Shown: positions 1-10,937, numbered from the stretch's first letter. The stretch is DNA of 64,000 nt from Symsagittifera roscoffensis (GCF_963678635.1 NW_026970960.1:144220-208219), one strand, 5' to 3'. Numbers and translations: made by a program. Notes: generated by a model not told the origin, from the sequence alone.

Positions 1-1863
1 AGCCTCTTATTTGACAATTCACACTAACGGTGAAGGGTCTTATCGCTCGCCTAACTTCGGCTCGCTTAAGCTTTTGCTGTGCCTTTAGCCTTCCCTTTTC
101 GTCTAGAACAGCCTAAAGTTACTTTATTCAACCGCTATTACCTTTTGGTAGGGGTATAAGGGCTTTTCTAAAAAATTTTTGTAAAACGTGAAGGGTGTAT
201 CCTTCCAAATTGAGGAATTTGCTAAAAACAATCTCAAAAAATTTTCACGCTTACTTTTCCGAAAAACTTTTGTCTCTATCAGTAAGCTCAGCTAATTTCT
301 GATCTATTGGTACCAAGATCAACTCGATATGCCCAGTAGTTCCAAAGTTATTAACCAAAACGTCTTTTTTCTAAACTCAAAAATTTTTCTCTCTTATAGG
401 TTCCGCCTAACTTTTTCCGCAAATCAGGTCCTTTCGACCTAAAAATTATTGATCCGAGCTGAGAAGGCCTATACTCTTCTAGTTCAATGCAAAAAACCCG
501 ATCTAAAACGCTTTTGCTGAAAAAATTTGCGAAAAACTATGCTACCTGTACCCATCCGGATTGATGAATCCACCAAATCAAACACGTTAAGTTCGATTTC
601 TCTGCAACCCGGAAGGCTTTCGGGTAGCGGGTTTTAAAACTTGTAGATTCACTAGTGGACGTTGTCCGAACAACTATTTTTACTGTTGTAACTCAAAAAT
701 TTCAAAAAATTTTCTAAATTTATAGTGTTTCGTTTTCTCAAAAATCACCAAATTTCGGTTCTCGGTACCAAAATAGTTCCAACCACTTTCGAACTAAACT
801 TAACCGGTTCTCTCTATTATGGTAGTGCAGTTACGATGTAACACACTAACTTAGCGCTTTTTTTCGTTTCAAAAAATATCGATATTTCAAAAATCGCCAC
901 TTGTGGGGGGATCAAAATATCGCTATTTTGACCCTAAAAACCGGTCTGTTTTCGTTGTTCTTCACTGAAAAACGATATAAGACTATTAATATAGGCTATA
1001 TAATTAATAATATTAGTAGTACTATACCCCTCCGGGTTTGTTTAATATCCGAATTAAGGTGCTTAACTCGGATATTCGCAGTTCGGTGAAGGGTCACTAC
1101 AGTGCAGCACTGTCGAGCCCCCCACAGATTACTATCTTAATTTTTTGTACCAAAAGGGATACAAAACTTGTTAACGATACCCAACAGTCAATTGTTGTTG
1201 TCGTTGAGCCTCTTCTTGTTACTCCTTGTACTGCTTGCCGGATTAGTCTTCTCCCAAGACCCTTCCGAATTGAGCGCAAATCAGCTGACCCTTCCGGATT
1301 GAGCGCACTTTATCATTAACGTGCTTAAATACTCAAATAACCCTACAGTACAAGCCTCACAAACGGGCTACAAAACTGATCGTAACGATCTTGACTGATA
1401 TAAATGCCTGTAACAACAATATATCTATCAACAACAAACGGGGGGGTCGGATCACATCTTGTCTGGGGGGATTTCTACTGATTTTTTACTTTTTTTTTTT
1501 ACTGTTTTTGGTTTTTTCGGTTATTTTTTTTTATGTTTTTTGTTTTTCTTGGGTACTATACTACTTTTTGTTTGGTTTTATATATATCTTTAAGTGTTTT
1601 TGGTCACAAACCATTCAGGAGATGACGGGACCGCGAATCCCCCCACCCTTCCTGGTTCGTGAATTTTCGGTCTTAACTAAGTTAAAAAGCTATTCACGGT
1701 AACCCGGAAGGCTTCCGCGTTCCGAACTACCCTTCCGCCCCGGCGGCTTAGGCCTATTAAGGGCGTTAATGTGAGCATCCGCTCGGCGCGGAGTGCTCGT
1801 TAACGGTTCTGCCGGTCATGATGTTAAAAAGAATAACACCCAGGAGCGCCATAAAAACATCTA
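1..1863 (-). mobile_element. Leader (5' internal) region of LTR element B, running off the left edge
   Basis: No supportable coding region is seen; the short reading frames are low-complexity, for example the T-rich stretch near 1480-1600. On the minus strand this DNA lies just downstream of an LTR end at 1864. It matches the leader of element A in two places: the primer-binding-site candidate at 1835-1851 (A: 24975-24991), and a stretch around 1685-1725 that resembles 24845-24890. It also carries short GC-rich modules built around CCTTCCGG/CCGGAAGG (553-618, 1258-1300). I infer the 5' untranslated leader of an older relative of A whose coding part lies left of the window. Confidence 0.65.
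1835..1851 (-). promoter_or_regulatory. Candidate tRNA primer-binding site of element B
   Basis: On the minus strand the 17 bases begin TGGCGCTCCTGGG, 12 bases inside the LTR end at 1864. The same 17 bases occupy the same place beside the 5' LTR of element A (24975-24991). Starting with TGG, complementary to a tRNA 3' CCA, and adjoining an LTR, they fit a primer-binding site. The priming tRNA was not identified. Confidence 0.55.
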
Positions 1864-2130
1864 TGTAACATTCGCCCGGCATGCTTTGCATGCTTTTCAC
1901 CGTCTCTACCAAGCCAGTACTTTTCGGTGGTCTTTCTAACATCGGGTCGACAAAAACGTTACTGCTTTCGGCTTCGGTCAAAACACTCAAATTAACTAGA
2001 TTACATGCAGAAATAGTGAGCTCATGGCTGGGTCTCAGTATCCCCAGACCACGAGGTCACTCCTAAAAACAGGGCTACTACTTATTATATTACTATGGTT
2101 TTTGTTCAGTAGATAAAAATCATCATCTCC
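1864..2130 (-). mobile_element. Inner part of the 5' LTR of element B, interrupted by element A
   Basis: Read on the minus strand this ends in GGGCGAATGTTACA, next to the B primer-binding-site candidate. It is clearly homologous, in inverted orientation, to 27276-27604. The outer part of the same LTR resumes at 25907 on the far side of element A, so A landed inside this LTR. Compared with the solo LTR at 26678-27604 it is clearly diverged, so B is older than A. Confidence 0.8.
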
Positions 2131-3035
2131 TGTAACATTCGTCTACTGCAGTCACACATGAGGCTTAAGAAAAATAGGCCCTATAACCATTGGCTCAAGA
2201 GTCAGGGACACTATCTCTTGTGTTTTTGTACCTCAAATCAGTCGGAGCCAATTCGGTTCGCTTGTGACATGAGACTACGACCCATTACAGCTTAAAGGCT
2301 ACTACTAAAATATCCCCCCACTCTAGAATTAGAAACGTCCCCATACTTAGGTCTCTAGATACCCAAAATACATGAACGCCGTTAAAAACCGGGTTGGAAC
2401 AATCCGTTAAGTTACTTTTTATTAGACAGTGGAACTTTGATCCATTTCAGATGGATCAACCTAAAACTCGCCTTACCTCAACATAACGATCATAAAACAC
2501 ACTCTAGAAATTTAAATTAGTACTCACATTGTAGCACTCTCAAGAACCAGGAAGTAAATAAGTCGGTAAGCAACTCAAGAATCAATAAAGTAACTAAGAT
2601 GAGTTTAATGTTAGTCAGTTTCAATAACAAAACAAGTTTTTTACTCTAGACTGTGAGTTCTCGTGAACCATTGGGACACTCTAGCTGTCCACCTTTCCAC
2701 CTAAGGTTCACTCTGGTCCAGTTAATAATAGTACTCCAGTCACAACAATCCAGTTCGTGGGAATGCGCTCGTCTCTGTTTCAGATGAGACAGCTCTACTC
2801 TCGATTATTATTGCTACTGAAATTGCGAATAGCAATTTCCCACAGATTTTTCTAGCAACTTTCCCGCGATTGTCACTCGATCGTTCTGACTTCTCTTTTC
2901 TGATTTTCAGTTATCGCGAGAAAATCGTGCATGACAGGTTCCATTCGAAATTTTGAAAAATTGGATTTCACCCCAAAATCAAGTGTTTTTTTGCTTCTCT
3001 CAAGGTCAAACTTCCGAATATGACCGACTGGCACA
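2131..3035 (-). repeat. 3' LTR of element A
   Basis: 905 bp, almost identical to 25003-25906. On the plus strand it starts TGTAACATTCG and ends CTGGCACA. About ten substitutions and one T-run length difference separate the two copies. The reading frames overlapping it are not genes. Confidence 0.95.
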
Positions 3036-3465
3036 TACTCCCCGGACTCGAGATCGATGTCCTCATTGCGTGCTGTCTTCTGCCAGTGAGTCCCAGAAAA
3101 CCGAGTGTTACTCAAGATACAGTGCCAGTGGTCATTTACAGAAGTTTGCAGCAGACTTAAGCTTATCTACACCCCAAAATTCACAGCCATGTAATATTTT
3201 CACACTATCGCTAAACAGCAATCAAAATCTGCACACACCTGCACCTTTAAATTCTTGCTTTCCAAGCCAATCATTTAAAATTTCTTTTGTCCTATTCAAT
3301 CAGGAAATTGTCATGCAGCATTTTGATTTATATAAGTATATAATCGTATACTAATAACAATATTTGCTTTGTTAAAACTTCTTTTTCGTGAATCCAAGTT
3401 TCACCCGGATCCACGCTCAAGCCCACTTTCCCTCTCAAGACTCAAGATCCATTCGAGCCACCTGC
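3036..3465 (-). other. 3' noncoding region of element A with short polypurine tract
   Basis: Lies between the last accessory ORF and the 3' LTR. Next to the LTR the minus strand reads GTCCGGGGAGTA, a short purine-rich stretch that can serve as polypurine tract. The 62 bp at 3273-3334 are identical to 63868-63929 in element C, and a further ~43 bp near 3185-3240 differ by one base, which is more conserved than the coding regions. An RNA function (structure, packaging, 3' end formation) is inferred from the conservation only. Confidence 0.7.
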
Positions 3466-6069
3466 TCATCTCGCACTCTTCGCCTTGGAGGTACTGCACC
3501 CTGAAGTACTAGATACGGCAAACTGTCTCAACAGTTCCTCTTCATCATCGGAGCTAATCACAATCTCCTCCCAAGCCTTCAGCTGCTCGTAGGATCGCAT
3601 CCATTCTCTTTGCTCTTGCAACTTCTTTGCTTGGTTGGGTAGTGCCTTCACCCTAGATTCCCGGTTCAAACAAAAGGAGTTGTGCAGGCTCAAGCTCACG
3701 TTCTTCGCCAGGTCCTCCTCTAGTATCGATTCCCTCGCCTTGGTATTGTCTCTAGACTTTTTACCCACTCTCTTCCATCCTGTCGTGATTGCATTACGAT
3801 GTGTTAACAGGGGTCTCTTGAAAGCTTCCGGCCCAATCTCGGCCTGGAACTGTCGATACTCTTTTCGATGTTTTCTCATGTGACCTTTCGTTGTCATGTA
3901 CAACCAGGACGTCAGCGTCGCCCGAAACCATGGGAAGTACCTCAAACGGCTCCAGACATGTCTGACTTCCGTTGGTATGGCGAATACCTTGCACGCAGTC
4001 TCAAACAACTCGAGTCTCCTACTGTAGTCTATCGCGTATATTGACTCAGCCGTTGGCGTCCCCGCTTCCCGATACTTCGTTATATTCTCTTCTATCCATC
4101 TCAGAGCCAACATCGTACTCACTACAAAGATCGTCACCTTCTGTCGGTGATCCGGTAGTCCGATCGACCGGATTTCTTCCATATCCCACACCAGGCAAAG
4201 GTTCTTGTGATCTGGATACCACACCGTTTGCGCTAAACAGTGGCACGGGCATTCTCCATGGGTGATTTCAATGCTCCTGAGGTTACGCTCCCCCGAGGCT
4301 TCCAAGAGAGGCTCAAGCTCCATCATTTTCTCATGCATCGTGTCGTTATCTTCCAGGTTTGGAGCACTTCCCACAGGTTTTCCGATCACAATTTGTCTCT
4401 CGTGATCGCTTGTGTTCTCTCTCTCCAACTTCAAAAGTTCTTCTCCCCAGATTTCACTCAAGTCATCTCTCAATTCTTTTGGTACTGTCCCTCTGATTTT
4501 TCTCAACAACTTGTGCGAGTGATGCGATATCGTAGCCAACCTCACGCACTTGGGCACTGAGAAGGCCTTGTCCACCAGTACTCTCTGGCTGGATGCTTCC
4601 ACCATCACCATGTGCAGTGGGTAGTGACTTCCGCACAAGTTGGCCATCATTGACCCTATCAGCGATTTCGCGTTCAATGGCAAGCCATAAGCTTCGCTCA
4701 TGGGAAATCCCATTTCCGCCTCGAGACCAACCTTCCAGCTCCGGATGTGTTTTTGAGTCACCTGCAACACCCCGGGCCATGATTCTACGCTCAATGCCGT
4801 CACTAAATGATGTTCAGATTCTAGTCTTTCCAGTGACTGCAGACTACACATTCTCGAGAAGAATCCGAGAGCTGTCGCTATATTCACCGTGCTTCTCGCG
4901 TAACACTCCGCTACTATTTGCACTTCACTTTTCTCCCTTTCTGTTATGTCTTCGAACCAAGTGACCAGGTCTTCTTTTTGAAATGACAGTATTCTAACGC
5001 ATGACCGTCCATCGCAGGTGTGCTCTCCGTTTCCACACGTCGAATCCAGACAGCTACCCGGCTCCAATTTCTTTGCTAACCCGGGATTACTCGTCTTTTC
5101 GCCTGGCTCTTGCATCTGAGGTGAAATTAGCTTATGCAGCACACTCAACTTTGCCAGATCTTCATCTTTCGTTGGTGCTAACCTCACTCGCTCGGTGGTT
5201 TCCTCGATCAGACTCGCGTGGGGATGTGGACACCAGGAGGGTCTTAATAGCTTCCATACCACTCCCAAGTTCGTGGTTAACAAGTCATTTCCATCGCCCA
5301 TGTTCACTTCAACTCTCTTGTTTGAACGCGGTATGCTCACCACCTCTGGTGTTTTCTCAAGAACCAGGCCCAGGCTCGGCCCCTCTTTTTCCACCGCGTC
5401 TATTTCCATTATTTTTTCTGTCCAAAACTTCAGTAGCTCCGCTTCCTCATGGTTCCTGTGGGCGCCTCCAGCTTCCGAGTCTAAGAAGGGGTTGTAGGCC
5501 ATTCCCATCACTCCAGACACATATTGGTATTCCCCCTTCTCGCTGAGCCTCGAGTACTGCTCTGACGAGGCCAGGTTACGGTGAACATCATGCTCTTCTT
5601 CGAACTTCTTATTATAAAACCTCCGTACCTCGTCTAGCTTCCTATGGTTCTCTAGGGATAGTCTGGAACCCTCTTCCTTCTCTATTCCTGTGCTCTGATA
5701 CACGTTCAAGATGACCGTTGAGACTCTTTTTTCCATGGTTTTGCTTACGCTTGCTCTCTGTTGGCATGCCAGGATGGTGCTATCAGACATCATCGACATT
5801 ATCCATCTCAAGAAACACGTGGCGTCCTTTCTTCTAGCTAGGCTCAAGCCTGAATTATCCCTGGCTACGTGTTGCATCAGTGCCTGATACACATCTAGCT
5901 TCTTGCTTCCCAACTTCAGCCTGTCATACGAGGTCAGCGTTTCCAACTCTATCCCCACCAGACTCCAGGTGAACATTAATTGTCCTGCAGTTCTAACGAA
6001 GGGATTCGCCATTAATGGTGGTGCTGATGAGGGTGTCCTCATTGCTTCTTCAAAATGATCCTTCAACAA
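3466..6069 (-). CDS. Element A accessory ORF, third part: Cys-rich protein with SIM-like tail (867 codons)
   Basis: Part of the accessory block of element A; I recognise no enzyme family. Visible features: a cysteine cluster (residues about 338-357) spaced C-X4-C-X6-C-X4-C, a possible metal-binding module; a second Cys/His-rich stretch around residue 605 (GECPCHC ... H..C); Arg/Lys-rich segments near residues 700-780; and a C-terminal hydrophobic-acidic motif IVISSDDEEE of the SUMO-interaction type. The same features occur in element C, and differences between the copies near the C-terminus are mostly silent, which suggests past selection on the protein. It follows the 1607-codon ORF by only 6 bases. 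No signal peptide or clear membrane segment is seen, so it does not look like a classical envelope protein. Confidence 0.75.
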   Translation of the reverse strand: MLKDHFEEAMRTPSSAPPLMANPFVRTAGQLMFTWSLVGIELETLTSYDRLKLGSKKLDVYQALMQHVARDNSGLSLARRKDATCFLRWIMSMMSDSTILACQQRASVSKTMEKRVSTVILNVYQSTGIEKEEGSRLSLENHRKLDEVRRFYNKKFEEEHDVHRNLASSEQYSRLSEKGEYQYVSGVMGMAYNPFLDSEAGGAHRNHEEAELLKFWTEKIMEIDAVEKEGPSLGLVLEKTPEVVSIPRSNKRVEVNMGDGNDLLTTNLGVVWKLLRPSWCPHPHASLIEETTERVRLAPTKDEDLAKLSVLHKLISPQMQEPGEKTSNPGLAKKLEPGSCLDSTCGNGEHTCDGRSCVRILSFQKEDLVTWFEDITEREKSEVQIVAECYARSTVNIATALGFFSRMCSLQSLERLESEHHLVTALSVESWPGVLQVTQKHIRSWKVGLEAEMGFPMSEAYGLPLNAKSLIGSMMANLCGSHYPLHMVMVEASSQRVLVDKAFSVPKCVRLATISHHSHKLLRKIRGTVPKELRDDLSEIWGEELLKLERENTSDHERQIVIGKPVGSAPNLEDNDTMHEKMMELEPLLEASGERNLRSIEITHGECPCHCLAQTVWYPDHKNLCLVWDMEEIRSIGLPDHRQKVTIFVVSTMLALRWIEENITKYREAGTPTAESIYAIDYSRRLELFETACKVFAIPTEVRHVWSRLRYFPWFRATLTSWLYMTTKGHMRKHRKEYRQFQAEIGPEAFKRPLLTHRNAITTGWKRVGKKSRDNTKARESILEEDLAKNVSLSLHNSFCLNRESRVKALPNQAKKLQEQREWMRSYEQLKAWEEIVISSDDEEELLRQFAVSSTSGCSTSKAKSAR

Positions 6070-6075
6070 ACTCTG

Positions 6076-9000
6076 CTAGGACCTCTTCAGATGAGTTGCC
6101 ATTTCTATTTTATTAACCTCGGTCTTTTGCTGGGTGGCCCAATTGCGTCGCTTGCGAGCTACTCCACTGTCCAACTTCTTCCAGCAGTCCTCCATTTCTT
6201 TCAATGTTTCAAGGGCCACCCACCACGTCCGGGAGGTGTTCCTCGTCTTGTTCCTCTCCAATGGATCACTTGTCACTCGCTTGCCCGTGGCCTGGTGTGC
6301 CTTCGAGATCCATTCTTTGCCGACATCTACTTCCCATGTCTGTCCGTTCGTTGAACCTCTCTTCACGTTTATCTTCTGAGGCTTGAAGTCTTCCTCCGAT
6401 GTCGAACTGGTGGAAACCTCTATTTCCCTCTCTACTTCAAGTGGTCTTCTGAGCTCCGAGCTGCTCTTGTATGCCGCCGTCTTGCATCGAACCAAAATCA
6501 TGGGCGCGGTCTCTCTCAAGTTTCCTTCCGAAACAGCATCCACTGAAGGACTACCCAATCCTTCCACTTCTCTCTTCCTCTTGCGAGTCTTCACATCTCT
6601 ACTTGAGGGTGTTGCGGCTACCATCACTGATTCGACCTCTCCATCCACTCCTTCCAACTCTTGCCTCCCCCCTGCTCGAGCCTTAAGGATATTAGTACTT
6701 TTAATCATATTACTAGTCCCAACCTTATCCCTTTTTATATCATCAACCATTTTATCTACAGTTTTTTGTCTCCGAGTAGAGCTGTCCTCACGTTTTTCTT
6801 CTCTAGTCTTCGATCGTGAATTCCTCAGCTCTACCAGCTTGCTCAGTAGCTCTTTTCTCGCCTTCTCATCCAGGCCCGTTCCTATCAGAAGCGGTTCTCC
6901 AAATCTTACGACTGTGTCCCACAGTTCCTCCTTGAATTTGTCCAGCGTCGTCTCGCTGCCCACTTCTTGATTGAATTCTTCCAAGAACTCCTGCCAAGCA
7001 TCGTCCTTCAGGGATCCCAGGAATATGTCCCTGTTCCCTTCGAACGTGTTCTTTTCCCTTTCCTCCGAGCTCAAGAGTAACATCCCCATATTGAAGGTCT
7101 CACCTGCCAATGGCAATTCCAGATTCTTCCGGGGGGACGGATTCAGGGGTGGGGTGGCCGTATCTGCCCAATTCTCCTCGCTCAAGTCTTTCAACAGCTC
7201 TTGAGTGGTGAGCTCCTCCCCTGATGGCCCTGGTTCAGGCGTATTCCCCACTTCCATGTCTTCACCGGCTTCACTGAGAGTTTCATCCATACTCTCTTCT
7301 TCTGACTCATGTCTCCTTCTCTCGAGAATTTTCTTAAATCGGTCCTCGACGGGTCCACTCCTCTTGTCTCCAGGCGTGTCCACTGACAGTGGTGATGGTG
7401 TCGTAGGATCCAGCTTTTTGTATTCCGTCAGTGCTACATGCAGTTGACCTGCTGCATCTAGTTCTGTTCCCTCCTGTCTTATTTCCACCTGTTCCAAGCC
7501 ATAGGGTGCCTTATATTTTCTCGTGGCAAATTTCATGTCGTCCACCAATGCGACGTGTCCCTCCATCACGATCATCCTGCCATCATCCCATATGGGTAAC
7601 ATGTTCTCAAGTCCCTCCTTCTCTAGAGTTCTCAAGACCTTCCGCACCTCATATCCTGGGGGCTGCGAACCTCTACTCTTTTTCGCTTGCGTCGTCCACG
7701 AATTTACCTTCGTCTCGCTGGTATGGAAGTAGACCGCCGCCGTGTAGCCGATGAACAGGGGGTCCCAGCCATCAGTGAAATCCTTCTGCATTTCCTCCGT
7801 CGTCATCCTCGCCATTATGGAGGGAACTACCAAGGGACTATTCATTCCTAAGGTCATCCTCCTGACTATTGGGAACTCAGGCATGGTGGCTGGGAGGATT
7901 TCTTTCTCCATTATGGTCTCCAGCTCCCTCTTCACCAATGCGAAGCACTCCTTCCAGGCAGGAATTCTCAAGATTTCTCGTCCGTCTGCCGTCAATGGGT
8001 TCAAGTTCCAGAATTTGGGATACATTTCGATGGGACCCTCTCGCTTGCCTCCCATTCTACATTGCATTTGCCCCCTGAAGTTGTACACTATTAGCTCGGC
8101 ATCTTTCACCTTTCCAAAGAGTACCGTGTTGCTCATTCGCCCTCTGAGCACCTCCTGCTGACACCAATTTAACGCCGTCCCATCCAGCATACTGATAAGA
8201 CTCAAGTGCGTTACAGAGTGACGATACGTGGTCACCAGGGGGTCTGGGAACGCGTACGTCACTGCTGGACCATAAATGCAGGTCACCACCTCCTCTAGGC
8301 CCCGGATTATCCCCATTGGGTCCGACCTCATTGCCAGGCATAGGTCCGTCAACAGAGGCATCCCTCTGTTCGTCTTCTTCCATTCTTCTCTCGAAGTTGG
8401 ATTCTCATCTTCACCCGTCATGTGCCGATTTTGCATCATGAGGTATTGTACTAGCAACGTCTTCAACCCTGCGGCACACTTGTAGGAGCTGGTTTCAATG
8501 CTCGTGTGGACTCTCCCCATGGACAGAGGCTCTCCATATTCCATTAATCGATGAAACGACACCAATTCCCCATGGGTCAAGAGTACTAGTGCCAGGTACC
8601 CATCAACTCGAAGTGTCTCCACTCCTCGACTAAACATGTATGCTGGGCCCATGTTGAACAAGTATCTGGGGTAGAACAAATACAGGGCCAAGAGCAGGCT
8701 GATGGGCATGCCCAGTATCTCCTGCACGAAGGCTCCAAAGATAGTCGCCGTGGTACCGAATATTCCTGCCAAGAATTCCTTCTCCCAGCAAGGACTCAAG
8801 AACTTGAGAATCTCGTAATCCCTCCTAGTCTTCAATTCGCCTTTGGCGTGCTCTCTCCAGAACCCTCCAATCGTCACTTCATTGGCGGCCGAGACAAATC
8901 TAGCCACCTTCATGTCTCTTGTTTCGGCCAGCTCCAGTTGTTTCTCCAGAAAACTCCAGACTTGTTTCACGAGGGGTGGTGCTTCCTCCATTGTCTTATT

Positions 9001-10899
9001 CGTGGCGTTCTCCAGCCTTGGTGTCAAAAATGGCCACCAGCCATTCTCTTGAGTCAAACGATATTTCATCGATTCTAATTGCTTTTCCGTCTCGGCCACA
9101 TTTCTTCTCTCGTTACTGGGACCTCTAGACTTGCTGGTGGAGTTTGTGATCTTCACATCCATACTCCGAAACCACAAGCTGGCCGTTAATTTGCTTATCG
9201 CCGGGTGATCGTCCCCGATGACTGGGCTGAACTTGAGTTGCCTGGCAAAGTTCGATATCTCTAGCAAGAGCACCTCGTCTAATACGATCAGGATGTCGGC
9301 TAGTCCATAAAAGCCCCTCAGTGCATGAGATATGTCCGCCCATGCCGCCGCCAATTCTGACTTGCGAAGCCTCAGGTTCGATGGCTCCAACTCCCGATTG
9401 GGAGCCGCCATTAGAATCCGCCATTCATTCCCTTCTGCTATCAGGATCAAGACCGCGTACACGAACTGTAGGGCGGGTGGCATATTCGCGTATCCAGGGG
9501 ATGTGGTAAACACCACCTTCGTCTTGGACCCGAATCTCGAGACAACATTCTCTTGCACTTCATTCATCGCCGCAAACAACGCTTGAATGGCTTCCCATAT
9601 CTTCCTCGATGTCGGAATTTCATCGCCCTTTAGTTGCTCAAGAAGTCCCATCGCGTGCAGGTGATCATTCATTCCTGCAAACAATAGCAGCTCAGGTTCA
9701 CAGGGCATCTCCGACTTTATTGCCACCACCAGAGTTAACATCTGATTTAATTCAGCTCCTGGCAAAGAGTATATCAAAGTCTCCGGCCAGAACAACTTGG
9801 GAGACGTTCCTTCGAAATCTGATCCCGCCACAATGACTACTCTCGCAGCAGCTGGATCTGCTCTATCATAAACTGCCAGGGTTTTGGCCAGCTGGGTACT
9901 CCCACAGGGCTTCCCGTACCTGGGATCTTCCGCCAATTTCGAGCCTTCGTAAGCGGCATCTGGCAATCCCGTTCCTCCCGGATTGAGTAGCTTGTCTACC
10001 ACCTTTAACTGTGCCGGGGTTGCCAACCTGATCCTGGCGATGCTAGTTCGGTGCTTGGGAGGTTCTGCTATAAGTCCAGGACTCCCCAGCAGCTTGAGAG
10101 GTCTGTAGTTAATGGGTCCCATGATCGCTTTTGTGGGAATTCCAGTCAGGTCTGTGGTCTCCATCAACTTCGCTCTCGAGAAGTGCGCCTCATGAGCTTT
10201 CAACCAGTCCACGCAATGATGCCTATTCAAATCCTCGTGTGACACTCGTTCGATCCCCAGGGTTTCCGCCAATTCTCGCCTGCATTGCAAACTCTCTAGA
10301 TCCAGTTCTTTCACCTTCTCAGGATATCTCAAGTGAGCGGTCTCCATAGACTTCTTTTCCCGTTTGCTCTCCGCCACTACCACTGAGGATATCGCCGAGC
10401 TTGGAGGTGTTGATGACGTCACCTCCTCAGACTCCATTGGCGTGGCACTCTGCAATCTGGTCTGGCTGCTCCTTGAACTGTCTCTAGTGTCAACTCTCGG
10501 TCCCAAGCGACCAGACAAGGCCCTTGAGGCAAGGAATGGTGGGTTCGGAGGTGGTCCTAATGTGAATTGGGCTGTCTCTAGCAGATCCGCCTCTAGCGCG
10601 TTTATGTGTTCTTGGAAGACGTCGTTTAGCCACTCTGCTCCCCTTGGTCTATCAAAATGGATTCCATCATTGGAGGTGTCTTCAGGGAATCCCTCTTTCT
10701 CCATGCGCTCTGCCACGTCCAACAGTCTGACAGGGAGCACACTCTTCCGGTGGATGTCTCTTATCACCTTGTTTAGGTTCCGCACCTTCTGGTTCATCTC
10801 CAAGGCGTGCTGATCAAACATCATGTTGTAGGGGACAGTACATATCGTCAACAGGATGGGGTCCATCTGAATCCTCAGTTCCTCAAGAAGGCAGCTCAC
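6076..10899 (-). CDS. Element A accessory ORF, second part: SGNH-hydrolase-like protein (1607 codons)
   Basis: Central and largest part of the accessory block. Residues ~360-570 show an SGNH-hydrolase-like series: VIVAGSDFEG (serine block, minus strand about 9810-9830), LLLFAGMNDH (block III, about 9661-9680) and IGDDHP (Asp/His block, about 9205-9222), separated as in SGNH/GDSL esterases. The N-terminus (residues ~1-120) has the Asp-His block of another SGNH unit, DGIHFDRPRG. Between and after these are long stretches of unknown nature; the C-terminal third is acidic/basic low-complexity with nuclear-localisation-like KRKR clusters. SGNH esterases hydrolyse ester bonds, and related folds are known in some LINE ORF1 proteins and viral esterases. 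The role here is unknown. The homologous region of element C is 56400-60950. Confidence 0.72.
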   Translation of the reverse strand: MSCLLEELRIQMDPILLTICTVPYNMMFDQHALEMNQKVRNLNKVIRDIHRKSVLPVRLLDVAERMEKEGFPEDTSNDGIHFDRPRGAEWLNDVFQEHINALEADLLETAQFTLGPPPNPPFLASRALSGRLGPRVDTRDSSRSSQTRLQSATPMESEEVTSSTPPSSAISSVVVAESKREKKSMETAHLRYPEKVKELDLESLQCRRELAETLGIERVSHEDLNRHHCVDWLKAHEAHFSRAKLMETTDLTGIPTKAIMGPINYRPLKLLGSPGLIAEPPKHRTSIARIRLATPAQLKVVDKLLNPGGTGLPDAAYEGSKLAEDPRYGKPCGSTQLAKTLAVYDRADPAAARVVIVAGSDFEGTSPKLFWPETLIYSLPGAELNQMLTLVVAIKSEMPCEPELLLFAGMNDHLHAMGLLEQLKGDEIPTSRKIWEAIQALFAAMNEVQENVVSRFGSKTKVVFTTSPGYANMPPALQFVYAVLILIAEGNEWRILMAAPNRELEPSNLRLRKSELAAAWADISHALRGFYGLADILIVLDEVLLLEISNFARQLKFSPVIGDDHPAISKLTASLWFRSMDVKITNSTSKSRGPSNERRNVAETEKQLESMKYRLTQENGWWPFLTPRLENATNKTMEEAPPLVKQVWSFLEKQLELAETRDMKVARFVSAANEVTIGGFWREHAKGELKTRRDYEILKFLSPCWEKEFLAGIFGTTATIFGAFVQEILGMPISLLLALYLFYPRYLFNMGPAYMFSRGVETLRVDGYLALVLLTHGELVSFHRLMEYGEPLSMGRVHTSIETSSYKCAAGLKTLLVQYLMMQNRHMTGEDENPTSREEWKKTNRGMPLLTDLCLAMRSDPMGIIRGLEEVVTCIYGPAVTYAFPDPLVTTYRHSVTHLSLISMLDGTALNWCQQEVLRGRMSNTVLFGKVKDAELIVYNFRGQMQCRMGGKREGPIEMYPKFWNLNPLTADGREILRIPAWKECFALVKRELETIMEKEILPATMPEFPIVRRMTLGMNSPLVVPSIMARMTTEEMQKDFTDGWDPLFIGYTAAVYFHTSETKVNSWTTQAKKSRGSQPPGYEVRKVLRTLEKEGLENMLPIWDDGRMIVMEGHVALVDDMKFATRKYKAPYGLEQVEIRQEGTELDAAGQLHVALTEYKKLDPTTPSPLSVDTPGDKRSGPVEDRFKKILERRRHESEEESMDETLSEAGEDMEVGNTPEPGPSGEELTTQELLKDLSEENWADTATPPLNPSPRKNLELPLAGETFNMGMLLLSSEEREKNTFEGNRDIFLGSLKDDAWQEFLEEFNQEVGSETTLDKFKEELWDTVVRFGEPLLIGTGLDEKARKELLSKLVELRNSRSKTREEKREDSSTRRQKTVDKMVDDIKRDKVGTSNMIKSTNILKARAGGRQELEGVDGEVESVMVAATPSSRDVKTRKRKREVEGLGSPSVDAVSEGNLRETAPMILVRCKTAAYKSSSELRRPLEVEREIEVSTSSTSEEDFKPQKINVKRGSTNGQTWEVDVGKEWISKAHQATGKRVTSDPLERNKTRNTSRTWWVALETLKEMEDCWKKLDSGVARKRRNWATQQKTEVNKIEMATHLKRS

Positions 10900-10937
10900 C
10901 TTATCGTGCAGCCTTGTTATTTTCCTCGCTTCACCCC

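Noticed and set aside
1391-1702. Small membrane protein gene
   Set aside because: The hydrophobic frame is due to a T-rich low-complexity leader; no conserved counterpart in element A.
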